Shown in pieces: positions 5,454-9,820 of a stretch of 9,820 nucleotides of DNA (position 1 is the first letter of the stretch; the number at the start of each line of letters is the position of its first letter). The DNA is from Kiloniellales bacterium. Its GTDB lineage: Bacteria; Pseudomonadota; Alphaproteobacteria; Kiloniellales; JAKSDN01. The notes below the pieces were generated by a model. That model was not told the origin of the DNA, did no database searches, and saw only the letters and a program-made list of their open reading frames with translations. The stretch is from the NCBI GenBank assembly GCA_022360075.1, contig JAKSDN010000933.1, positions 1-9,820 on the forward strand. Reading direction: 5' to 3'. Made by a program: the position numbers and the translations under genes.

Positions 5454-6308
5454 TCAGTAGCGGCCCAGGAGCGAGGCCAGCGTCAGGCGCCAGGCGGCGG
5501 TCGTGAGCTGGGTTTGCACCAGGGGCTCGAAGGGATCGTGCCCCGCCTGCGCCAGGCGAACGAGGTAGCGGCGCGCGAGGACCGAGAGCAGCAGCGGCGA
5601 GCGTGCCTGCCTCGGCACCGCGCCACTCAGCCTTCGGGCACGCTCGAGGTGCCTGGCGGCCGCGTGGGCCACGACGGCCGCGACCCGCGACAGCGCCGGC
5701 GAGGTCTTCATCTCGAAGAGATCGCCAAGGTCGAGCCCCTCGGCCGCGGTCAAGTCCCGGGGCAGGTAGAGGCGCTTCTGCAAAGCGTGAAACGGCACCG
5801 CCCGGAGCAGCCCGGTCAAGGCCCAGGCGATGCCGAGGTGGCGGGCGACGGCTTGGCATTCTTCGTCCTCGCCGTCGCGCTTCATCAACATCCCCAAGGC
5901 GAGCGATAGCAGCGTGCCCGCGGTCGCCTCGGCATAGGCCTCCAATCCAGCGAGGTCGGCCGGCGGCTCCGGCTCCAAATCGGCCTCGCGGGCATCGATC
6001 AGCCGCTCGAACAGCGGCGGCGGCAGGCCTCCCGCCTCGATTGCGGCGGCCAGCGGCTCGACCACTTCGTGGCGTCGCGGCCGGCCGGCGAAGATCTCGG
6101 CCAGGCATTCCCGCCACCATTGCAAGCGGATCTGGCCCAGCATGGGCTCGCTCACCGACTCCGCGGTGCGCGCGACTTCGAGGTTGAAGGCGTAGAGCGC
6201 GAAGAGATGCTCGCGCATGCCGGCCGGGGCGAAGAGGCAGGTCAGGAAGCGGTCGTGATCGTGCCGGCGCACCTGCGCGGCGCAGTAGGAGAGCTCTTCG
6301 CGGGCCAT
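5454..6308 (-). CDS. SQS/PSY-family protein resembling complex I assembly factor NDUFAF6
   Basis: This 284-residue cytoplasmic protein has the all-helical squalene/phytoene synthase fold. Compared with real synthases both aspartate-rich sites are altered: the first DxxxD region reads ALYAFNLEVARTAES (37-51) and the second region reads LGIAWALTGLLRAVPFHALQKRLYLPRDL (158-186), without the expected paired aspartates. These local patterns, including IRLQWWRECLAEI (60-72), match the mitochondrial complex I assembly factor NDUFAF6 better than HpnC/HpnD/CrtB. A role in respiratory complex I biogenesis rather than terpenoid synthesis is therefore favoured; many databases would call it simply squalene/phytoene synthase. 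Start: the frame is open to an ATG at 6383, but a TTGGCT-17-TATAGT promoter at 6345-6373 lies downstream of that ATG, so the ATG at 6308 is chosen. It also matches the usual family start, shortly before LSYCAAQVRRHDHDRF. Confidence 0.87.
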   Translation of the reverse strand: MAREELSYCAAQVRRHDHDRFLTCLFAPAGMREHLFALYAFNLEVARTAESVSEPMLGQIRLQWWRECLAEIFAGRPRRHEVVEPLAAAIEAGGLPPPLFERLIDAREADLEPEPPADLAGLEAYAEATAGTLLSLALGMLMKRDGEDEECQAVARHLGIAWALTGLLRAVPFHALQKRLYLPRDLTAAEGLDLGDLFEMKTSPALSRVAAVVAHAAARHLERARRLSGAVPRQARSPLLLSVLARRYLVRLAQAGHDPFEPLVQTQLTTAAWRLTLASLLGRY

Positions 6309-6344
6309 GATCGGGTCCAAGAGAAGGCACGGCGAACGCGCCCG

Positions 6345-6373
6345 ACTATAGGCAGTGGCGGAGGCCGAGCCAA
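6345..6373 (-). promoter_or_regulatory. Sigma-70 type promoter of the SQS/PSY-family gene
   Basis: Read on the minus strand: TTGGCT (6373-6368), a 17-bp spacer, then TATAGT (6350-6345, 5 of 6 to consensus). Transcription would start near 6338, about 30 nt before the ATG at 6308, which supports that start. Confidence 0.6.
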
Positions 6374-6387
6374 ACGCTTGCAATGGC

Positions 6388-6416
6388 TTGGCAAGGCACC
6401 GGCGAGGACCTAAGTT
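6388..6416 (+). promoter_or_regulatory. Possible promoter of the PuuD-like membrane protein gene
   Basis: TTGGCA (6388-6393, 5 of 6 to consensus), a 17-bp spacer and TAAGTT (6411-6416, weak). It would leave a leader of about 120 nt before the ATG at 6543. It sits back to back with the promoter of the divergent SQS/PSY-family gene. Confidence 0.33.
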
Positions 6417-6542
6417 GTTTGTGGCCGAGACCGCTGGAATCGCACGGCGGAGGTGAGATCCTTGCGGCCTCCAGGGCTACTCCAAGGGGGACAACAGACC
6501 GCGGCGGCGGTCGAGGTACGAGAGATCGAGAGGGGTTGAGGC

Positions 6543-7139
6543 ATGGCTGCCATACTGACAGACCTGAACAGAACCGTGACCGCGGGCATCGTCCTGGCGG
6601 TCGTCCTGCTGCTGCTCTACATTGGAACCCAGGGCTTCGTGAATTCCGACTTCTGGCCGTTCCTGTTCCGCTGGCTGCATGTCCTCAGCGGCGTCATGTG
6701 GATCGGCCTGCTCTGGTATTTCAACTTCGTCCAGATCCCCAACATGCCGAAGATCCCCGACGAGCAGAAGCCGGCCATCGGCAAGGTGATCGCGCCGGCC
6801 GCCCTCTGGTGGTTCCGCTGGGGCGCCATGGCGACGATCGTCACCGGCCTGATCCTGGCCATGCTGAACGGCTACCTCGTCGAGGCGGTCCTGCTCGGCC
6901 TGACCGACGGCGTGCCCAAGCACACCGCGATCGGCATCGGCATGTGGCTCGGCACCATCATGTGGTTCAACGTCTGGTTCGTGATCTGGCCGAACCAGAA
7001 AAGGGCGCTCGGGATCGTCGAGGCCGACGCCGACACCAAGGCTAAGTCGGCGCGCACCGCGATGCTGTTCTCGCGCACGAACACCATGCTGTCGATCCCG
7101 ATGCTCTTCGCCATGGTATCGGCGCAGAACATCTACTGA
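6543..7139 (+). CDS. PuuD-like (urate hydroxylase N-terminal domain, DUF989) integral membrane protein
   Basis: This 198-residue inner-membrane protein has about five hydrophobic spans, near residues 12-32, 42-63, 88-110, 128-150 and 181-194. It resembles the membrane domain of PuuD: the FLFRWLHVLSGVMWIGLLWYFNF segment (40-62, His46), ALWWFRWGAMATIVTGLIL (87-105) and IGMWLGTIMWFNVWFVIWPNQKR (132-154, ending in the family-like WPNQ). Full-length PuuD is about twice as long and carries a C-terminal cytochrome c domain with CxxCH; none is present here and the ORF ends cleanly before a terminator, so this is a stand-alone domain form. His46 and His127 could ligate haem, but this is inference, and no purine-degradation gene is nearby, so urate oxidation is not supported by context. 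The start has AGGGG at 6531-6535, 7 nt upstream. Confidence 0.82.
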   Translation: MAAILTDLNRTVTAGIVLAVVLLLLYIGTQGFVNSDFWPFLFRWLHVLSGVMWIGLLWYFNFVQIPNMPKIPDEQKPAIGKVIAPAALWWFRWGAMATIVTGLILAMLNGYLVEAVLLGLTDGVPKHTAIGIGMWLGTIMWFNVWFVIWPNQKRALGIVEADADTKAKSARTAMLFSRTNTMLSIPMLFAMVSAQNIY

Positions 7140-7162
7140 TCGAGGCGGAGACCGACCAATGC

Positions 7163-7194
7163 AAACGGGGCCCATCTGGGCCCCGTTTTGTTTT
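7163..7194 (+). terminator. Strong intrinsic terminator after the PuuD-like gene
   Basis: AAACGGGGCCC (7163-7173), loop ATCT, GGGCCCCGTTT (7178-7188): a perfect 11-bp stem followed by TTTTGTTTT (7186-7194). It lies 24 nt after the stop codon and is the clearest terminator in the window. Confidence 0.95.
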
Positions 7195-7300
7195 ATGGTT
7201 TCGGAACGGCCCTCGAGTCGCTCGCATCGCCCGCCGATTCCATAGAACCGTGGGTCGTTGATACGGACCTTTGCGGCTCCGTGCGTGCCGAGCCCAATCC

Positions 7301-7414
7301 CCTCAAGCTGAGCTTGGCGAAGTAAGAGGATTGCTCGGTGCGATGGGCAAAGCCGGAGCGATCCAGAGCGCCGCTCGGTTCGTGGCCGAACCCTTCGACA
7401 GGCTCAGGATGAGG
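7301..7414. repeat. Inverted pair of CCTCATCCTGAG-type repeats
   Basis: CCTCAAGCTGAGCTTGGCGAAG (7301-7322) and CCTTCGACAGGCTCAGGATGAGG (7392-7414) are imperfect reverse complements, about 70 bp apart. The second arm is the common form of an interspersed repeat seen in many alphaproteobacteria; the first has drifted. Its CCTCATCCTGAG and TCGAAGG ends resemble those of the hairpin repeats at 4199-4523. Confidence 0.75.
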
Positions 7415-7455
7415 AGGACGGGACGTTCCGAACGCCAAATGAAACGCATGAGAGC

Positions 7456-7481
7456 AAAAAATGGGGCAAGATCAGTCCCCC
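7456..7481 (-). terminator. Weak terminator-like site for the secD-secF-Mth938 run
   Basis: On the minus strand a G-run (7481-7477) and CCCC (7466-7463) can form a 4-bp stem with a loop of about 10 nt, followed by A and TTTTTT (7461-7456 in the complement). It lies about 140 nt beyond the Mth938 stop. The stem is short, so it may not act. Confidence 0.25.
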
Positions 7482-7499
7482 TGGTGCAACGTGGAAGCA

Positions 7500-7600
7500 G
7501 ATCGCCATCGCGAGCGACCCGAAGCACTCCAGCTTCTCTCCCCGGTACATGCGATTGCGGGCACGAACTGGATTGCTTCGCTCCGCTCGCAATGACAGGA
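7500..7600. repeat. Inverted pair of GATTGCTTCGCTCCGCTCGCAATGAC-type repeats
   Basis: The right arm (7568-7597) contains GGATTGCTTCGCTCC and GCTCGCAATGAC, a repeat core widely found between bacterial genes. The left arm (7500-7532) is a diverged copy on the other strand, matching at about 23 of 29 positions. The arms are about 35 bp apart. Each arm is partly self-complementary around its centre. Confidence 0.75.
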
Positions 7601-7622
7601 CCGGTTCCTCGGGTGCGCTCCC

Positions 7623-8003
7623 TCACGCCACCGCAATCAAGGCCGCGCCCACCCGGCGCTCCTCGGCTAGGAGCACGTTGTAGGTGCGGCAGGCGGCGCC
7701 GGTGTCCATCGGCTCGAGGGCGATGCCGTGCTGGCGCAGGCCGTCGCGCAAGGCCGTAGGCATCATCGCCATCTTGGGGCCGCAGCCCAGCAGGAGCACC
7801 GCGATCGCCTCGCTCTCGTCGGCGAACAGCGGCGCCAGGCTTTCCAGCGTCACTTCGGCAAGCGCCGTCACCGGCCAGGCGCGCGTGCGCTCCGGCAGGA
7901 CCAGCACCGAGCCCTCGTAGAGCGTGCCGCTGACCCGGAAGCGACCGCCGCCGTAGCTCTCAACGACCTGACGATCGCCGGGAAGAAGGGGTGTCACGTC
8001 CAT
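7623..8003 (-). CDS. Mth938-domain (DUF498) protein, NDUFAF3-like
   Basis: This 126-residue cytoplasmic protein belongs to the Mth938/DUF498 family, the bacterial relatives of the mitochondrial complex I assembly factor NDUFAF3. Recognisable parts are the entry motif VVESYGGGRFRVSGTLYEGSVLVLPER (13-39), the central LLLGCGPKMAMMP (about 71-83) and the near-C-terminal MDTGAACRTYNVLLAEERRVGAALI. It follows secF on the same strand, an arrangement seen in many alphaproteobacteria, so it is probably in the secD-secF transcript. Start: ATG at 8003 places the usual M-x-x-TP-L-P opening at the N-terminus; an in-frame ATG at 8042 would add 13 residues, but it lies at the edge of a G/C-run spacer and neither start has a good ribosome binding site. 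The role in complex I assembly is known for the mitochondrial relative, not shown for bacteria here. Confidence 0.87.
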   Translation of the reverse strand: MDVTPLLPGDRQVVESYGGGRFRVSGTLYEGSVLVLPERTRAWPVTALAEVTLESLAPLFADESEAIAVLLLGCGPKMAMMPTALRDGLRQHGIALEPMDTGAACRTYNVLLAEERRVGAALIAVA

Positions 8004-8046
8004 CTGGGCTCGCTCGGTCGTCGGCCGGGGTTGGCCGGCCATCCTT

Positions 8047-8086
8047 GGGGTCGGGCCGGGGGGGCGGGCCGGGGGGTCGGATCGGG
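8047..8086 (+). other. G-quadruplex-forming G-run cluster in the secF-Mth938 spacer
   Basis: Six G-tracts of 3 to 7 bases (8047-8050, 8053-8055, 8058-8064, 8066-8068, 8071-8076, 8084-8086) are separated by loops of 1 to 7 bases, meeting the usual G-quadruplex pattern. The G-rich strand is the template for the minus-strand operon, so the mRNA is C-rich here. It lies between the secF stop and the Mth938 start. Confidence 0.6.
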
Positions 8087-8088
8087 CT

Positions 8089-9039
8089 TCAGGCCTTCTC
8101 CGGCGCCGCCTTCTGCTCCTCGTCCTCTTCCTGCGACATAGCCGAGGTGCGCAGGTTCATGCGCATCAGCAAGGGCACCGCGAGGCCGACCGAGGAATAG
8201 GTGCCGATCACCACGCCCCAAATGAGACCCGCGACGAAGCCCCGAATCACCTCGCCGCCGAACAGGAACAGCGAGATCAGCGCCAGGAGCGTGGTCACGG
8301 AGGTCAACAGCGTGCGGGTCAGCGTGCCGTTGATCGCCATGTTCAGGAGCTGCGTGATCGGCAGCTTCTTGTATTTGCGCAGAGTCTCGCGCACGCGGTC
8401 GAACAGCACGACGGTGTCGTTGATCGAGTAGCCGGCGATGGTCAGCACCGCCGCCAGGGTGGCCAGGTTGAACTCGATCTGGGTCAGGGCATAGAAGCCG
8501 ATCGTCGCGACCACGTCGTGAATCAGCGCGATCAGCGCGGCGGCACCGAACTGCCATTCGAAGCGGAACCAGATGTAGACGCCGATCGCGGCCAACGCGA
8601 GCACGGTCGCAAGCAGGCCCGCGCGCTTCAGCTCGCCGCCCACCTTCGGGCCGACGAACTCGGTGCGCCGATACTCGACGACCTGGCTCCCGAGCGCCTC
8701 CTTGACGATCTGGATCGCCTTGATCTGCTCCGCCTCGTCGCCTTCCTGACGCTGGACGTTGATCAGCACGTCGGTCGGCTGGCCGAACTCCTGCAGCGTC
8801 ACCTCGCCGAGAGCGAGGCCGCCCAGGGTCGAGCGCAGCTCGGCCAGATCGGCGGGGCCGTCGGTGCGCGCCTCGATCAGGATGCCGCCACGGAAGTCGA
8901 CGCCGAAGTTGAGACCCTGAACGAAGAACAGGCCGATCGAGCCGACGAACAGGATGACGGAGAAGACCGCGAAGACGTTTCGCCGACTGAGGAAGTCGAT
9001 CTTCGGCTGGGTCGGGATGTATTTGATCAGCGTGAACAT
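8089..9039 (-). CDS. secF: SecF, protein translocase accessory subunit
   Basis: SecF (316 residues) works with SecD in the inner membrane, using the proton-motive force to pull exported proteins out of the SecYEG channel. Visible features: a first membrane span at about 22-41, the conserved NFGVDFRGG (44-52) opening the periplasmic P1 domain, a VGPKVGGELKRAG junction leading into the membrane bundle from about residue 129, the GYSINDTVVLFDRVRE motif in a conserved span (about 200-215), and a late segment with GGEVIRGFVAGLIWGVVIGTYSS. The charged tail (SQEEDEEQKAAPEKA) is cytoplasmic. The gene starts 10 bp after the secD stop, with GAGAGGG about 5 nt before the ATG, so the two are co-transcribed. 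Length is normal for a separate SecF. Confidence 0.97.
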   Translation of the reverse strand: MFTLIKYIPTQPKIDFLSRRNVFAVFSVILFVGSIGLFFVQGLNFGVDFRGGILIEARTDGPADLAELRSTLGGLALGEVTLQEFGQPTDVLINVQRQEGDEAEQIKAIQIVKEALGSQVVEYRRTEFVGPKVGGELKRAGLLATVLALAAIGVYIWFRFEWQFGAAALIALIHDVVATIGFYALTQIEFNLATLAAVLTIAGYSINDTVVLFDRVRETLRKYKKLPITQLLNMAINGTLTRTLLTSVTTLLALISLFLFGGEVIRGFVAGLIWGVVIGTYSSVGLAVPLLMRMNLRTSAMSQEEDEEQKAAPEKA

Positions 9040-9049
9040 CGACGCCCTC

Positions 9050-9820
9050 TCAGATCGGCAGAGCCTGGGGGCGCCGCTGGCGCAGCCAGGTCACGACCAT
9101 CAAGCGGGTCAGCATGATCGCGGTGAACATCGAGGTGACGAGGCCGATGGCGAGCGTCACGGCGAAGCCTTTGATCGGGCCGGAGCCGAAGGAGAACAGC
9201 AGAATGGCCGCGATCAGGGTCGTCAGGTTCGAATCGATGATGGTTGTCAGGGCACGCCGGTAGCCGGCGTCGATCGCGGTGACCGGTCCGCGGCCGTTGC
9301 GGGTCTCCTCGCGGATGCGCTCGAAGATCAGCACGTTGGCATCGACCGCCATGCCGATGGTGAGCACGATGCCGGCGATGCCCGGCAGGGTGAGCGTGGC
9401 TTGGAGGACCGACAGCGCGCCCATGATCAGGACCAGATTGGCCAAGAGCGCGCAGGCCGCCAGCAGGCCGAAGAGGCCGTAGGCCGCCGACATGAAGACG
9501 ATCACGAAGACCAACCCGAGGATGCTGGCGATCTTGCCGGCGGCGATCGAGTCCGCCCCGAGGCCCGGGCCCACGGTGCGCTCCTCGAGGAAGGTGAGCG
9601 GCGCCGGCAGGGCGCCCGCGCGCAGCAGCAGCGACAGGTCCTGAACCTCTTCGACGGTGAAGGTGCCGCTGATGATTCCAGTGCCGCCGAGGATCGCCTC
9701 GCGGATCACCGGCGCGCTGATCACCCTATCGTCGAGCACGATGGCGAAGAGCCGCCCGACGTTGTCGCGCGTGGCCTCGCCGAACTTCTTGGCGCCCAGC
9801 GAGTCGAAGCGGAAAGAGAC
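9050..9820 (-). CDS. secD: SecD, protein translocase accessory subunit, C-terminal part (partial, runs off right edge)
   Basis: The frame is open from the right edge (first visible codons VSFRFDSLGAKKFGEATRDNVGR) to the stop at 9050-9052: 256 residues, the C-terminal half of SecD. The visible part begins in the periplasmic P1 region, with LDDRVISAPVIREAI and a GTFTVEEVQDLSLLLRAGALPAPL block. It passes through RTVGPGLGADSI into the membrane bundle, where GMAVDANVLIFERIREE is the signature corresponding to the SecF GYSINDTVVLFDRVRE motif, and closes with GSGPIKGFAVTLAIGLVTSMFTAI. A GTG at 9737-9739 lies inside a conserved strand and is not the start; the real start is beyond the window. It stands directly upstream of secF, as usual. 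Confidence 0.97.
   Translation of the reverse strand, partial: VSFRFDSLGAKKFGEATRDNVGRLFAIVLDDRVISAPVIREAILGGTGIISGTFTVEEVQDLSLLLRAGALPAPLTFLEERTVGPGLGADSIAAGKIASILGLVFVIVFMSAAYGLFGLLAACALLANLVLIMGALSVLQATLTLPGIAGIVLTIGMAVDANVLIFERIREETRNGRGPVTAIDAGYRRALTTIIDSNLTTLIAAILLFSFGSGPIKGFAVTLAIGLVTSMFTAIMLTRLMVVTWLRQRRPQALPI

Larger units (their letters stand above)
7195..7622. other. Gene-free spacer between the PuuD-like gene and the Mth938 gene
   Basis: No convincing gene lies in these 428 bp. It separates convergent transcripts and holds two inverted repeat pairs, described separately, plus about 100 bp (7195-7300) in which I see nothing recognisable. Frames open across it, especially on the minus strand, run through the repeats and lack ribosome binding sites. 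Confidence 0.75.

Noticed and set aside
6309..6383. N-terminal extension of the SQS/PSY-family protein to the ATG at 6383
   Set aside because: A TTGGCT-17-TATAGT promoter lies inside this extension, and family members normally begin near the LSYCAAQVRRHDHDRF segment.
7303..7626. 107-codon minus-strand frame containing VIASGAKQSS and LILSLSKG
   Set aside because: Those peptide pieces are the usual translations of the interspersed repeats at 7301-7414 and 7568-7597; no ribosome binding site or real homologue is expected.

Overview
The window is GC-rich chromosomal DNA, most likely from a free-living alphaproteobacterium of the Rhodospirillales/Kiloniellales type. The basis is the high GC content and G/C-ending codons, trmFO (rather than an obvious trmA) for tRNA m5U54, a secD-secF-Mth938 gene run, a SQS/PSY-family gene of the NDUFAF6 type, and several classes of short hairpin repeat familiar from alphaproteobacterial intergenic DNA. 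Taxonomy below class level is inference.

Layout. Positions 1-1008 (minus) hold the first 336 codons of a secreted S9-family peptidase that runs off the left edge. Positions 1304-2167 (minus) encode a guanidino-modifying hydrolase/amidinotransferase-fold enzyme with a complete catalytic set. It is divergent from trmFO (2332-3684, plus), which is followed after 7 bp by a TerB-like gene (3692-4138). Positions 4139-4667 carry no convincing gene: they hold four copies of a 41-44 bp hairpin repeat, one split by a 207-bp element with terminal inverted repeats, followed by an AT-rich island. A 77-residue basic small protein (4668-4901) and an exported DUF4399 protein (5015-5434) follow on the plus strand. 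A SQS/PSY-family gene (5454-6308, minus) is divergent from a small PuuD-like membrane protein (6543-7139, plus) that ends in a strong intrinsic terminator. Positions 7195-7622 are again repeat-filled. The right end is a minus-strand secD (partial)-secF-Mth938 run.

How the genes may work together. SecD and SecF form the proton-driven accessory complex of the Sec translocon. The Mth938 protein next to them and the SQS/PSY protein 1.3 kb further on resemble the mitochondrial complex I assembly factors NDUFAF3 and NDUFAF6, so this end of the window may reflect an old membrane-protein and complex I biogenesis neighbourhood, now interrupted by the PuuD-like gene and repeats. TrmFO and TerB-like are probably co-transcribed, but no functional link is visible. 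The S9 peptidase and the guanidino hydrolase lie on the same strand, but about 295 bp of repeat-bearing DNA separates them.

I see no evidence for a new defence, CRISPR or biosynthetic system. The most unusual structure is the nested repeat/insertion at 4199-4523; the next is the pairing of the two complex I assembly-factor homologues. No tRNA, rRNA, CRISPR array, intact insertion sequence or phage gene was seen.
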